Part shown: positions 25,271 through 34,656 of the stretch, piece by piece
How positions within the stretch are numbered: position 1 is the stretch's first letter
Layout: each line of letters opens with the position of its first letter
Assembly (NCBI GenBank): GCA_017993055.1
Contig: JAGONM010000034.1
Coordinates: 1 to 36,725, forward strand
Direction: 5' to 3'
DNA: 36,725 nt
Origin: Armatimonadota bacterium
Lineage (GTDB): Bacteria; Armatimonadota; UBA5829; DTJY01
Program-made: the position numbers and the translations under genes
Notes under the pieces: generated by a model
What the model was told of the DNA's origin: nothing
The model's input: the letters and a program-made list of their open reading frames with translations, nothing else
The model's database searches: none

Positions 25271-27925
25271 CTAGCCGCCGGCCTGACCGCGCACGAGTTC
25301 TTCAGCCCTCGAGAGGGCTTCGTCGAGCTTGGAAGCGTCCCGTCCGCCGGCCTGCGCGAAGTCCGGCCGCCCTCCCCCGCCGCCGCCGGCTACCTTCGCG
25401 ATCTCTCGAACCAGATTCCCCGCATGGAAGCCGCGCTTCACCAGGTCAGGGGTGACCTTGGCGACGAACATCACCTTGCCGTCCGAAGGTCCTGCGAGAA
25501 CGATCACCGCAGACTCCATGGACTCGGCGAGCCTGTCGGCCATCGAACTCATCTGGTCCGCATCGGATGTCTCGACCTTCGCGGCCAGGAAGCTGACTCC
25601 GCCGCAATCCACCGCTCGTGATGCCAGGCCGCCCGCGTGAGACGCCGCGGCCTGCTTCTGCAGTTCCTCGACGCGCCTCTCTGCCGACCGGGCAGATTCG
25701 AGCATCCTCTCGACCGCCTCCGGGACCCCGGCAGGACTCACCTTCAGCATCTCGGCGGCCGATGCGAGCAGTCTCTCCCGCTCGCATATATGGTCCAGCG
25801 CGCCCTCGCCGGTCACCGCCTCGATCCTTCGCAGGCCCGCGCCGACGCTGCTCTCGCTCAGTATCCGACAGAGGCCGATTTGAGAACTGCGGCCGACGTG
25901 AGTACCGCCGCACAACTCCACGCTGAAGTCACCGATTCTCACGACTCGCACGACGCCTCCGTACTTCTCACCAAAGAGAGCCATCGCGCCGTCCTCCCGC
26001 GCCTGTTCGAGAGTAGTCTCGCTGATCGAGAGGTCCAGGTCGTCGAGTATAGCCCGGTTGACTATCTTCTCGACCTCCGCCAGTTCGTCCGGGGCCACGG
26101 CTTGGAAGTGGGAGAAGTCGAAGCGCAGGCGACCCGGCTCGACTAGCGAACCGGACTGCACGACGTGGTCGCCGAGAACCGTGCGGAGCGCTTTGTGGAG
26201 AAGATGGGTCGCGGTGTGATTGCGCATCGTAGCCATTCGCCGGCGCGCGTCAATCCTCGCGGTCGCATGCTCGCCGGATTTGATCTCTCCCGACGTGACG
26301 CTGCCCGAATGGATGACGAGCGATCCGACCTTCGCCGCGTGCTCGACGGCGAGTTCGCCGCCATCGCCGCTAACCGTGCCGACGTCCGACACCTGGCCGC
26401 CGGACTCCGCATAGAAGGGTGTCTTATCAAGCACCAGGTCAACCTTGTCGCCGGACTGCGCGGAGTCCACCAGCTCGCCATCTCTTAGTATGCCGACGAT
26501 GCGAGACAAGGATTCGAACGCCTGGTAGCCGACGAACTCTGTCTCGGGCTCGGCCTTCTCGATCTCGGCGAGCGCCCCGAGGCTGCCGGCGAAGACGTCG
26601 GTCGAGATGTCGCTGCCCTCGCGAGCCCTGCGGCGCTGCGCGTCCATCGCCTCATCGAAACCCGGAACGTCCACGGCTATGCCCCGCTCGCCGGCGATCT
26701 CCTGTGTCAGTTCGAGCGGGAAACCGAATGTATCGTAGAGGACGAAGGCTTCCATCCCGGGCATCTCGGCCTTCTTCGAGGCCAGAAGCGCTTCGATGCA
26801 TTCATCGAGCTTCTGCATTCCCATCTCGAGCGTTCGCCGGAACTTCTCTTCCTCCGCACTGAGTGTCCGTGTGATGTGACCCTGGCGCTCCTCCAACTCG
26901 GGATAGGCGCCTTGCATGATCGCGACTACGACCGGTACCAGTTTGTCGAGGAAGCTCTCGTCGAGCTCGAGCAGTCTGCCTTTGAGCACCGCACGCCGGA
27001 TCACCCTGCGGAGAACGTAGCCTCGCCCGACATTGGATGGCATGACGCCATCGGCGAGACAGAACACCATTGCGCGGATGTGATCGGCGATCACCCGGAA
27101 GGCGACATCCGCCTCATGGTTCCCGGCGGCGTACTTCTTGCCGGAGATCTCGGATATCGTGTCAATAATCGGCTTGAACAAATCGGTCTCAAAGTTGGTC
27201 GGGGTTCGCTGGAGGACGGCCGACACACGCTCCAAGCCCATGCCGGTGTCGATGTTCTTCTTCGGCAGCGGGGTCAACACCCCACCCTCTTCGCGGTTGT
27301 ACTGCATGAAGACGAGGTTCCAGACCTCGCTGAATCGGGCGCAGTCACAGTCGGGATTGCACTCGGGCCAGCCGCACCCGACGTCCTTGCCGAAGTCGAA
27401 GAATATTTCCGAGCACGGGCCGCAGGGGCCATTCGGACCCTCGCTGGGGGCGTTGGCGGGCCAATAGTTCGACTTCTCGCCGAGCCGTACGATGCGGCCC
27501 GCGGGAATCCCGATTTTGTCGTGCCAGATGCCGTAGGCCTCATCGTCGGTCTGGAAGACAGTCACCCAGAGGTCGTCGGGCTCAAAGCCGACAACCTCGG
27601 TCAGGAACTCCCAGGCCCAGGAGATCGCCTCGTCCTTGAAGTAGTCGCCGAACGAGAAGTTGCCCATCATCTCGAAGAAAGTGTGGTGAAACGGCGTCGT
27701 ACCCACCACCTCGAGGTCCCCGGTACGGAGACACTTCTGAGCGGTGGCCATCCGTGTGCGGGGAGGCACCCGATCTCCGACGAAGTAGGGTTTGAACTGC
27801 ACCATCCCGGCGCTCGAAAACAGCAGGGTGGGATCGTCCGGGACGAGCGAATCGCTCGGCGCCACCAGGCACCCCTTTCCTTCGAAGAACCTCAGGAATC
27901 TCTCTCTCAGCTCACTGCTCAGCAT
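25271..27925 (-). CDS. alaS: Alanine--tRNA ligase
   Basis: This class II synthetase has about 884 residues. The catalytic core begins with the usual SSELRERFLRFFEGKGC and continues with FSSAGMVQFKPYF and ANAPSEGPNGPCGPCSEIF. The editing domain holds the zinc ligands NHTATHLLH (about 567) and the Cys/His pair in LCGGTHVGRSSQIG (about 670). The C-Ala domain has the glycine run GGGGGGRPDFAQAGG. I start at 27925, where GGGAG sits 5 bases upstream and the sequence matches the family N-terminus. An ATG at 27955 lacks an SD. A REP-like repeat lies before the gene; no T-box was recognised. Confidence 0.97.
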   Translation of the reverse strand: MLSSELRERFLRFFEGKGCLVAPSDSLVPDDPTLLFSSAGMVQFKPYFVGDRVPPRTRMATAQKCLRTGDLEVVGTTPFHHTFFEMMGNFSFGDYFKDEAISWAWEFLTEVVGFEPDDLWVTVFQTDDEAYGIWHDKIGIPAGRIVRLGEKSNYWPANAPSEGPNGPCGPCSEIFFDFGKDVGCGWPECNPDCDCARFSEVWNLVFMQYNREEGGVLTPLPKKNIDTGMGLERVSAVLQRTPTNFETDLFKPIIDTISEISGKKYAAGNHEADVAFRVIADHIRAMVFCLADGVMPSNVGRGYVLRRVIRRAVLKGRLLELDESFLDKLVPVVVAIMQGAYPELEERQGHITRTLSAEEEKFRRTLEMGMQKLDECIEALLASKKAEMPGMEAFVLYDTFGFPLELTQEIAGERGIAVDVPGFDEAMDAQRRRAREGSDISTDVFAGSLGALAEIEKAEPETEFVGYQAFESLSRIVGILRDGELVDSAQSGDKVDLVLDKTPFYAESGGQVSDVGTVSGDGGELAVEHAAKVGSLVIHSGSVTSGEIKSGEHATARIDARRRMATMRNHTATHLLHKALRTVLGDHVVQSGSLVEPGRLRFDFSHFQAVAPDELAEVEKIVNRAILDDLDLSISETTLEQAREDGAMALFGEKYGGVVRVVRIGDFSVELCGGTHVGRSSQIGLCRILSESSVGAGLRRIEAVTGEGALDHICERERLLASAAEMLKVSPAGVPEAVERMLESARSAERRVEELQKQAAASHAGGLASRAVDCGGVSFLAAKVETSDADQMSSMADRLAESMESAVIVLAGPSDGKVMFVAKVTPDLVKRGFHAGNLVREIAKVAGGGGGGRPDFAQAGGRDASKLDEALSRAEELVRGQAGG

Positions 27926-27930
27926 GTGCA

Positions 27931-27935
27931 CTCCC
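27931..27935 (-). promoter_or_regulatory. RBS selecting the alaS start
   Basis: GGGAG, 5 bases before the ATG at 27925. It supports this start, which aligns with the family N-terminus. Confidence 0.6.
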
Positions 27936-27963
27936 ACACTCGGCGTACCCGGCATCTTGGCGC

Positions 27964-28037
27964 CGCGTCATGCTGAACTTGGTTCAGCATCCAATCGCGT
28001 GCGGTGGTAGACCCTGAAACGAGTTCAGGGTGACGCG
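27964..28037. repeat. REP-like palindromic intergenic repeat with two hairpins
   Basis: Outer arms CGCGTCA (27964-27970) and TGACGCG (28031-28037) pair perfectly. Inside are two hairpins: ATGCTGAAC-TTG-GTTCAGCAT (27970-27990; 9-bp stem, 3-base loop) and ACCCTGAA-ACGAG-TTCAGGGT (28011-28031; 8-bp stem, 5-base loop). Together they can fold as a three-way junction. Similar TGAAC/GTTCA palindromes occur as dispersed repeats in many bacterial genomes. It lies between the PfkB kinase gene and alaS and could also act as a terminator-like or mRNA-stabilising element. Confidence 0.8.
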
Positions 28038-28055
28038 CCCGGTCCAGGTTACCTA

Positions 28056-28979
28056 CTACCCCATAAACGCCAAGGTATCCTCGAGGCTCCTGATGCCGGT
28101 GGTCGCGCCAATCGCCGTGACGCAGAGCGCGCCGACCGCATTGGCAAACCGGCCGGTCTTCTCGAGGTCCCAGCCTCTCGCGACGCCGGTCAGAAAGCCC
28201 GCAGCAAAAGCATCGCCCGCGCCACAGGCGTCCACTGCGTCAACATCGTATTTCGGTATTCGGATCTCTGCGTCGGCCGACCGGATGTAGCACCCATCCT
28301 CGCCCATCTTGAGGCCGACGACCTTCACCCCTCGATCCATGAGCGCCTTCGCGACATCCGCCGGTTCATGCCGGCCGGTGACCATCCGCGCCTCCTCAAT
28401 GCTCGGAACGGCATAGTCCATATACGGCAGGCACGGCGCGAGAAGCTCCATCCAGCGGCCTCGGGAGTCCCAGGCGGTGTCGAGTGATGTCGTTATGCCC
28501 ATCTGCTGCGCCTTCTTCAGCACGTTCGCCGTCGGTTGGCCGTCGAACGAGGGCATGAGGAAGGTGCCCGCCACATGCAGAATCTTCGCCCCTTCGACGA
28601 ACTCGAAGTCGACATCCGACTCGACCAGGGTCGCGTTCGCGCCGAGATAGTGAATGAAACTGCGCTCTCCGTCGGAGTGGATCATTACCATAGTGCCGGA
28701 GGTGTTGTTCCGCGGATCGCGCGCGATTCCCCGCGAGTCTATTCCATGTCCCTGCACGGTGCTGATCACGAAATCGCCGAATCCGTCCTCGCCCACTTTT
28801 CCCACGAGTCCGGTGTCTATGCCGATCTTTGCCAGAGCAACTCCGGTATTGGTCGCACATCCGCCCGTATGAAGCTCCATCTGATCGGCCAGCACCAACT
28901 TGCCCCGGCCCGGATACTCGTCAACGGGCTTTGCGAGTACATCGGCAACTAGGATACCCAGGCAGACTATCTCAGCCAT
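28056..28979 (-). CDS. PfkB-family carbohydrate kinase
   Basis: This 307-residue ribokinase-fold enzyme has signature 1 region GGCATNTGVALAKIG (about residues 38-52), which binds the sugar, and signature 2 DACGAGDAFAAGFLTG (about 251-266) with the catalytic Asp in GAGD. It phosphorylates a sugar or nucleoside hydroxyl. The substrate cannot be read from the sequence (ribokinase-, 2-keto-3-deoxygluconate kinase- and fructokinase-type are all possible). GGAAG lies 8 bases before the ATG. The gene is 30 bases after the DUF624-like gene and is the end of a probable carbohydrate module. Confidence 0.93.
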   Translation of the reverse strand: MAEIVCLGILVADVLAKPVDEYPGRGKLVLADQMELHTGGCATNTGVALAKIGIDTGLVGKVGEDGFGDFVISTVQGHGIDSRGIARDPRNNTSGTMVMIHSDGERSFIHYLGANATLVESDVDFEFVEGAKILHVAGTFLMPSFDGQPTANVLKKAQQMGITTSLDTAWDSRGRWMELLAPCLPYMDYAVPSIEEARMVTGRHEPADVAKALMDRGVKVVGLKMGEDGCYIRSADAEIRIPKYDVDAVDACGAGDAFAAGFLTGVARGWDLEKTGRFANAVGALCVTAIGATTGIRSLEDTLAFMG

Positions 28980-29009
28980 GCCAGCAACTTCCTTTCAAGT
29001 CATCCCGCC

Positions 29010-29795
29010 TTACCCTCGGTCTCTGGGCACAGCCGACCGTGGGTCTCTACCACCGGCGCGGGGATCGTCGGCAACCGCTTCCCATGGATCATCGTCGGGA
29101 GACGGTTCCCTCTCGGGCGGCAGGAGTTCGTACTTGACGAACAGGGCGCGCAGAGCGCGGGTCAGAATCACCCCGGCGAGACCCGCCCAGAGCAGAGCCA
29201 TCGGCAGCATGACAGCCACCGACAGAAAAGTAAGCAGTATTATAGCAAAGAAGACCCCTGCGGTAAAGGCCGGGTTGTCGAGCGTGACAAGGAATCCACG
29301 CTTCACGATCTTGACGAGGCCGGGGCGCTGCTCGATAAGGATCGGATAGTGGTACATGGCACTCATGAGCCAAACCACCAGTGCGTAGAGGAATACCCCA
29401 CCCAACGCTCTGAAGACGAGTGTCTTGTGACCAAAGTAGAACCATGCGTTGACGCCTATCACCGTCGTGATCGTAGTCTGTCCCAGCGCGAGGAGAACCG
29501 CGCCGCCCCAGTATTCGCGGGCACCCCTGAACATCTCGACCCACGTAGGATCATCGCGAGTGACGATCTTCCTGCCGACGTGAAACACTCCGGCGGTAAG
29601 GGGTCCCAGAAGCAGTGAGTAGAATCCGACGGCGAACGCCATCCATGCGATCGGCGACCTGGTTCCGAGCCCCGCCCACGCGGAGACCGTTCCGAGCAGA
29701 ACACCGAACCAGATGAAGCTACAGATGATGACCGTTCCGAGATAATCGTATGCGTCGCCGAATGACTTCCGTATCGTCTTCCAGAATCCTGGCAT
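29010..29795 (-). CDS. DUF624/YesL-like membrane protein
   Basis: The product has 261 residues and about five membrane segments (for example IICSFIWFGVLLGTVSAWAG and AVMLPMALLWAGLAGVILTR). It has the DUF624 pattern of short loops and GPLTAGVFHVGRKIVTRDDP, with a polar C-terminal tail (about residues 225-261). Members of this group are often beside carbohydrate transporters or glycosidases, consistent with the neighbours here. The function is not established. AGAGGT lies 5 bases before the ATG at 29795, directly after a strong hairpin. Confidence 0.8.
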   Translation of the reverse strand: MPGFWKTIRKSFGDAYDYLGTVIICSFIWFGVLLGTVSAWAGLGTRSPIAWMAFAVGFYSLLLGPLTAGVFHVGRKIVTRDDPTWVEMFRGAREYWGGAVLLALGQTTITTVIGVNAWFYFGHKTLVFRALGGVFLYALVVWLMSAMYHYPILIEQRPGLVKIVKRGFLVTLDNPAFTAGVFFAIILLTFLSVAVMLPMALLWAGLAGVILTRALRALFVKYELLPPEREPSPDDDPWEAVADDPRAGGRDPRSAVPRDRG

Positions 29796-29814
29796 GCTAA
29801 CCTCTGAACAGATG

Positions 29815-29872
29815 GCGGCCGTGCTTCTGCGCCGACCGATGAGCCTATCCGCCGGCGCAGAAGCACGGCCGC
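29815..29872. repeat. Perfect 20-bp inverted repeat between ADH and DUF624-like genes
   Basis: Arms 29815-29834 and 29853-29872 are perfectly complementary over 20 bp (GCGGCCGTGCTTCTGCGCCG and its complement) with an 18-base loop. It lies 4 bases past the alcohol dehydrogenase stop and only a few bases before the SD of the next gene. No T-tract follows on either strand. It may be a transcript-stabilising or attenuating stem-loop that lets the two genes be expressed unequally, or a remnant of a mobile repeat. Confidence 0.85.
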
Positions 29873-29876
29873 AAGA

Positions 29877-30887
29877 CTAGCGAGCGGCTATCTGCACTTT
29901 GATCGCTCGAGCGCCGGAGGCGGTCTCGAGCGCCTTCGCGGCCTCATCGAGTCCGAACCGATGCGTGACCAGCGGGCGAACGCTGACTGCCCCGGATGCA
30001 AGCATCTCGACGGCACGCGCATGGGTGAACGGGTTTACGAACGACCCGACGATGGACAGCTCTCGGTAGAAGACATCGTAGGGCGAGATGCGCACGGTTT
30101 CGTGCTGGCTGACAACCCCGAACTGGAGTATCGTTCCGCCCCTCCTCGCAAGCTTCGGCGCCGTCTCGGCCGTGCGCGGTAGACCTGCGCACTCGATGAC
30201 GACATCCGCGCCGCGATCCGTGAGTTGAAAGACCTCCTCCACGACATCGCGGCTCGTCGGGTCAATGCAGGCACTCGCCCCAAGTTCGGACGCGAGTCGG
30301 CGTTTCGTTTCGTCCGGCTCGCTAACGAGTACCCTCGCGCCCGCGGCCCGGGCCAATTGCACCATCAGCAGGCCGATCGAGCCGGCGCCGAGTACCACCG
30401 CAACGCGCCCCGGAATCAAGTCCGCCCGGTCGAGACCATGGATGCAGCAGGCCAGCGGCTCCGCGAACGCCGCGTCGTCGAGGCTCACACTGTCGGGCAC
30501 CCTGTACACCTGCGATGCCGGAACCCGGCAGTACTCGGCAAAACCGCCGTCGTAGTTGACACCGACGGCGGTGAGGTTCTCACACAGATGAACCTCGCCG
30601 TCGGCACAGAAACTGCAGGTATGACAGACAATGTTGGGGTCAATCGTTACGCGGTCCCCGACGCCTACACTTGTCACCTCCGGGCCGACATCCGCTATCT
30701 CGCCCGAAAACTCGTGACCGGGCACGACGGGAAATCTCACGATGTGTTCGCCCGCGAAGATGTGCATATCCGTGCCGCAGACGCCGCACGCGTGAACCTT
30801 CACCAGCACGTCGCCGGAGCCGATCTCAGGGACCGGCCTTTCTTCGACGATCAGCCGTCGCGGTTCGATGAAGACAACGGCTTTCAC
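29877..30887 (-). CDS. Zinc-dependent alcohol/polyol dehydrogenase (MDR family)
   Basis: This 336-residue NAD(P)-dependent medium-chain dehydrogenase has catalytic zinc ligands in HACGVCGTDMH and GHEFSGE. The structural zinc cysteines are in CHTCSFCADGEVHLC. The Rossmann motif is VVLGAGSIGLLMVQLA (GAGSIG), followed by an acidic residue in SEPDETKR, which suggests NAD preference. It is closest in look to threonine/sorbitol-type dehydrogenases; the substrate cannot be assigned. It starts at a GTG that overlaps the stop of the preceding gene by 4 bases (GTGA), indicating coupling. Confidence 0.93.
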   Translation of the reverse strand: MKAVVFIEPRRLIVEERPVPEIGSGDVLVKVHACGVCGTDMHIFAGEHIVRFPVVPGHEFSGEIADVGPEVTSVGVGDRVTIDPNIVCHTCSFCADGEVHLCENLTAVGVNYDGGFAEYCRVPASQVYRVPDSVSLDDAAFAEPLACCIHGLDRADLIPGRVAVVLGAGSIGLLMVQLARAAGARVLVSEPDETKRRLASELGASACIDPTSRDVVEEVFQLTDRGADVVIECAGLPRTAETAPKLARRGGTILQFGVVSQHETVRISPYDVFYRELSIVGSFVNPFTHARAVEMLASGAVSVRPLVTHRFGLDEAAKALETASGARAIKVQIAAR

Positions 30888-32947
30888 TCCTGGCGCACCT
30901 CCGGCGCGCCCTCCAGCCCCCTGAGGCGGCGAGTCAGTTCGTCCATCGAGACTTGCACCATGTCCAAGGCGATGAATAGGCTGCCGTTCTTGACGAGTTC
31001 CTGAACGCGGCTCAGCGTTGCGTTGTAGCCCGAGACATTCATGCCTTTGGCGTCCCCTCGCGCGATCACCTCTTTGAACTTGACGATGGCCTCTTCGACA
31101 ACCTCCACCGGGAGGAACACGTCGGCCTCGATGCCGGTTATGAGCGAGGGTTCGTCGGTGAGCGGCAACTCCACGAGGTTCTTCTTAGGCTTGACCTCAA
31201 TCGTCTCGCCGGACGGACCCGTCACGCCGACCGCCTGACCGGCAGGCACTCGGATCAACCTGGGGCCAGCGAGCGACCAGACGTAGAGCCGCACAGTTTC
31301 ATCGGGCATGGTGATCGAATACCCGGAGATTCCTCCGCCAGGGACCACTCCGCGACCCGGCAGGAACGAAGGAAGCCACCAGACTCCGCCGGACAGCCGC
31401 CTGACGCCCGTGCCCGCTACCTTTTCGGGATAGTAGATCGCAGGCGGGCGACGCGCCGCGAACTGCTTGTCCGAGGAGGCCGAAGCCGCGTACTCCGCAA
31501 GCCAGACCAGAGCATCGGCCCCGGATGCCCCGCTGGGGATTGCGCCTTCCTCCACATAGAAACCCTTAGCGCCAAGACCGCTGAGCGGATTGATGTACCC
31601 GAAGAGTTCATCCTTCTTGCCCAGGGGCACCCCGCTCGAGCCTATTCGCGAGATGATCCACACGCGACGGGAAGAATGCTCCGCCAGAGAGAACGCACTC
31701 CCCGCCTGACTCTCGGCACCCTGGATCGCCGGCGCCAGGACCGAGAGCCCGTCGAAGCCGACCGATCCACTTCCCAGGAAGAAAGGCTGAAATCCGTTCG
31801 CGGTGAAGACAACCGGCACATCGGCAACCGTGCGCTTCAGAACATCGGATATGCCGTCCATGAACTGCCGCACCGACTCGGACCGATAGTCGCGCAGGTC
31901 GCTCCAGATTCCGGAGTTCGGCACGTCAACGTCGTGTTTCTTGCCGGTCTTCTCGCTGTAGACTGCGGCAAGTCCTCTGCCCTCGCTCCACAGGGGGATC
32001 ATCCGCGAGGCCTCATCGAACGACGCGATCTCATACTGCCTCACCGCCCACGCTGTCTTGAGGCCGTTCAGGGATCGGTACTTGCGACTCAACCAGGCGG
32101 CGTATCCGATGCGAAACTCGGGCGAGGCCGGGACGAGGTACTCTGCCTCGCCCCGCAGACCCATGTGCGCGCCGAAGGGGTCGGCCAGGAAACGCAGACC
32201 CTTGCCGAACTTGATCTTCGACAGAAACGCCGCCAGCCTGTCCCGATGCCTGTCCCCCCCGCTCCACAGATCGGGAAGGCTCCAATCCTGCGAACCCGGC
32301 GCGATGACTTTTTGAGGATAGAGCAGGAGCAGGTGTTCGACGCCCGGCTCGATGTTGGCGCGCACGGTGACGGACCCGGCGGCGGCTATCTCCTGGCCAA
32401 TGGCGGTCACGCCGGACGTCCTGACATCGCACAGGGCATAGATCGCGAGCTTCGAATCAGCGAGGACGTAAGTGATCTCACCCGGGGACATGATCCCGGA
32501 TGCCCTATAGGTGACGGGGTCTATCACGTAGCCCGAGAGAGCCTCGTAAGGCGAATCGTCAAGCTCGATACCGTACCTCAGGCCGGCGCTCTCCAGGAGA
32601 TTCACGACTTTCTGAAACGCTTCTACGGGAAGGGACGAGAGCGCCTTGCCGGGCCTGACGATCACGTCCTTGACCCCAGCGAGCGTGAGAGCCTCGATGT
32701 CGCCCGCGTCCGCGGTGAGGTTCTCGTCGGTCTGCGCGCCGGCCAGGTATCTCGGCCGGATCACAATCCCGAACGGCACGTACGGCTCACCCTCCCAGAT
32801 GAGAGCGTGCGCCTCGTCTATCGTCCAAGCATGCTTACCCCCGTCCCGATCGAGAAACTCACCCGCGGCGGCGGCGGTCAGAATCAGCGCGGCGATCGCG
32901 CCGGCAAGGAGCGTGACTTCGAACATCCGAGTTGTGCGCGTTTTCAT
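30884..32947 (-). CDS. Secreted GH42-like (beta-galactosidase-fold) protein, possibly inactive
   Basis: The product has 687 residues and an N-terminal signal peptide (TLLAGAIAALILTAAAAGEF). Residues about 45-350 look like a TIM-barrel glycoside hydrolase of the GH42 type. The segment EFRIGYAAWLSRKYRSLNGL, then KTAWAV, resembles the GH42 'F..WL..KY.SL..LN.AW' pattern. I could not see the usual Asn-Glu acid/base pair at the corresponding strand, so it may be a non-catalytic relative or a distinct family. Residues about 540-620 look like a beta-sandwich, and the last 80 are helical. Overlap with the dehydrogenase suggests joint expression in carbohydrate use. Confidence in the gene is high, in the family moderate. 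Confidence 0.8.
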   Translation of the reverse strand: MKTRTTRMFEVTLLAGAIAALILTAAAAGEFLDRDGGKHAWTIDEAHALIWEGEPYVPFGIVIRPRYLAGAQTDENLTADAGDIEALTLAGVKDVIVRPGKALSSLPVEAFQKVVNLLESAGLRYGIELDDSPYEALSGYVIDPVTYRASGIMSPGEITYVLADSKLAIYALCDVRTSGVTAIGQEIAAAGSVTVRANIEPGVEHLLLLYPQKVIAPGSQDWSLPDLWSGGDRHRDRLAAFLSKIKFGKGLRFLADPFGAHMGLRGEAEYLVPASPEFRIGYAAWLSRKYRSLNGLKTAWAVRQYEIASFDEASRMIPLWSEGRGLAAVYSEKTGKKHDVDVPNSGIWSDLRDYRSESVRQFMDGISDVLKRTVADVPVVFTANGFQPFFLGSGSVGFDGLSVLAPAIQGAESQAGSAFSLAEHSSRRVWIISRIGSSGVPLGKKDELFGYINPLSGLGAKGFYVEEGAIPSGASGADALVWLAEYAASASSDKQFAARRPPAIYYPEKVAGTGVRRLSGGVWWLPSFLPGRGVVPGGGISGYSITMPDETVRLYVWSLAGPRLIRVPAGQAVGVTGPSGETIEVKPKKNLVELPLTDEPSLITGIEADVFLPVEVVEEAIVKFKEVIARGDAKGMNVSGYNATLSRVQELVKNGSLFIALDMVQVSMDELTRRLRGLEGAPEVRQE

Positions 32948-32971
32948 GGTGACACTCTCTTCCCGTCCCGA

Positions 32972-34648
32972 CTACATCTTCTCCGGGGCGCCGATCCCGA
33001 GAAGCCGGAGGTTGTTCGCCAGAACCGTTCGCGCGGAATCCACGAGTACGAGCCGCGCCGCAGTCAACGCAGCGTCTTCGCTGATGACGCGGCAGTCCGT
33101 GTAGAACCCGTGAAACACGGCGGCAAGGTCCTGCGCGTAGCGGGTCAGCCTGTGGGGCTCGCGTGCCTCGGCCGCCATCTGTACCAGGTCCGGAAACTCC
33201 CCGAGCTTCTTCATCAGTTCGATCTCGGATTCGTGCCTGAGAACCGAAAGATCCGTTTCGGATGCCCGAGAAATGCGGATGCCTTCCTCTTCCAAGGCCT
33301 TCCGAAGGATGCTGCATATCCGCGCGTGGGCGTACTGCACGTAGTAGACGGGGTTGTCATTCGACTGGGACTTCGCCAGTTCGAGATCGAAGTCGAGCCC
33401 GCTGTCGTGGCTTCTCATCAGGAAGAAGAACCTGGCCGCGTCCCGGCCGACCTCTTCAATGAGATCGGCGAGAAGCACGACGTCCCCCGCCCGCTTCGAC
33501 ATCATCACCAGTTCGCCGCCGGAGTACAGCCTTACGACTTGAAAGATGATGATCTCGATATTGTCGGAATCGTATCCGAGCGCCGCGACGGCGGCCTTCG
33601 TGCGCGAGATGTAACCGTGATGATCCGGCCCCCAGACGTCAATCACGCGGTCGAAACCCCTATCGAGCTTGTCGGCATGGTATGCGGCGTCGGCGGCAAT
33701 GTAGGTCGGCTGGCCGTTGCTTCGTACCAGCGTTCGATCTTTGTCGTCTCCGAACTCCGTGGACTTGAGCCACAGGGCATCTGCTTTCTCGTAGGCGTAT
33801 CCCCGGTCCTTGAGGCGCTCGACCGCCTCCTGGACCTTGCCGGTGTCGTGCAGAGCCTGCTCTGAGAACCACACATCGAACTTCACGCCGAACTTCTCGA
33901 GGTCGGCCTTCTGCTCTTCGAGCATCATTTCCTCGCCCAAGTCGGTAAACAGACGGACCCGCTCGTCCTCAGACAAGGAGAGATGCGCTTCGCCGTCCTT
34001 CTCGACTATCTTCCTGGCGATATCCGTCACGTATTCGCCCCGGTATGCGTCGTCCGGCAGCGGAAAGTCGTGTCCAAGCGCCTGCATATAGCGGGCGTTG
34101 ACGGACCGGCCGAAATTCTGCATCTGGAGGCTGGTACGGGCATCGTTGATGTAGGACTCGCGCGTGACGTCACAGCCGACGGCCTCTAGCATGTTGGCGA
34201 TGACGTCCCCGACCGCACCCCCTCGTCCATGGGCGATGTGGATCGGGCCGTTCGGATTCGCGCTGACGTACTCGACCTGCACCTTCGTCCCTCTGCCGGC
34301 CTCCGACCGCCCGTATGCCTCGCCCTCGTCAGCGATGCGAATCAGGGTATCGTGCAGCCATTCCGGTTTGAGATACAGGTTGATGTAACCGCCGCCCGCA
34401 ACCTCGGCACGCTCGATGAGGCCGTCGGCGGTCGAGAGTCGCGCCAGCACGAGTTCGGCCAGTCGGCGAGGCGCCATCCGGGCCTCACGAGCCATCATCA
34501 TAGCGATATTGGTCGTGAAGTCGCCGAACTCTCTGCTCTTCGGCGGCTCGAGCGCGATCTCAGGGATCTCGGCGCAGTTCACCTCTCCCGCTTCCCGCGC
34601 GTCCGCTATCGCCTTTGTCACGGCTGCTGCCAGCTTGTCACGAATCAT
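32972..34648 (-). CDS. argS: Arginine--tRNA ligase
   Basis: This 558-residue class I synthetase has an N-terminal ArgS-specific Add-1 domain (KSREFGDFTTNIAM). The HIGH-like motif is in SANPNGPIHIAHGRGGAVGD (about 134), and the KMSKR-like motif is MMSKRAGDVV (about 382). The anticodon-binding helical domain ends in LLGIGAPEKM, the normal family C-terminus. The SD AGGAGAG is a few bases before the ATG. It is 8 bases after the DUF1858 gene, so it is in the same transcript. Confidence 0.97.
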   Translation of the reverse strand: MIRDKLAAAVTKAIADAREAGEVNCAEIPEIALEPPKSREFGDFTTNIAMMMAREARMAPRRLAELVLARLSTADGLIERAEVAGGGYINLYLKPEWLHDTLIRIADEGEAYGRSEAGRGTKVQVEYVSANPNGPIHIAHGRGGAVGDVIANMLEAVGCDVTRESYINDARTSLQMQNFGRSVNARYMQALGHDFPLPDDAYRGEYVTDIARKIVEKDGEAHLSLSEDERVRLFTDLGEEMMLEEQKADLEKFGVKFDVWFSEQALHDTGKVQEAVERLKDRGYAYEKADALWLKSTEFGDDKDRTLVRSNGQPTYIAADAAYHADKLDRGFDRVIDVWGPDHHGYISRTKAAVAALGYDSDNIEIIIFQVVRLYSGGELVMMSKRAGDVVLLADLIEEVGRDAARFFFLMRSHDSGLDFDLELAKSQSNDNPVYYVQYAHARICSILRKALEEEGIRISRASETDLSVLRHESEIELMKKLGEFPDLVQMAAEAREPHRLTRYAQDLAAVFHGFYTDCRVISEDAALTAARLVLVDSARTVLANNLRLLGIGAPEKM

Positions 34649-34656
34649 GCTCTCTC

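Noticed and set aside
27926-28055. T-box or tRNA-sensing leader before alaS
   Set aside because: The stretch holds only the REP-like repeat and no T-box conserved elements that I could recognise.
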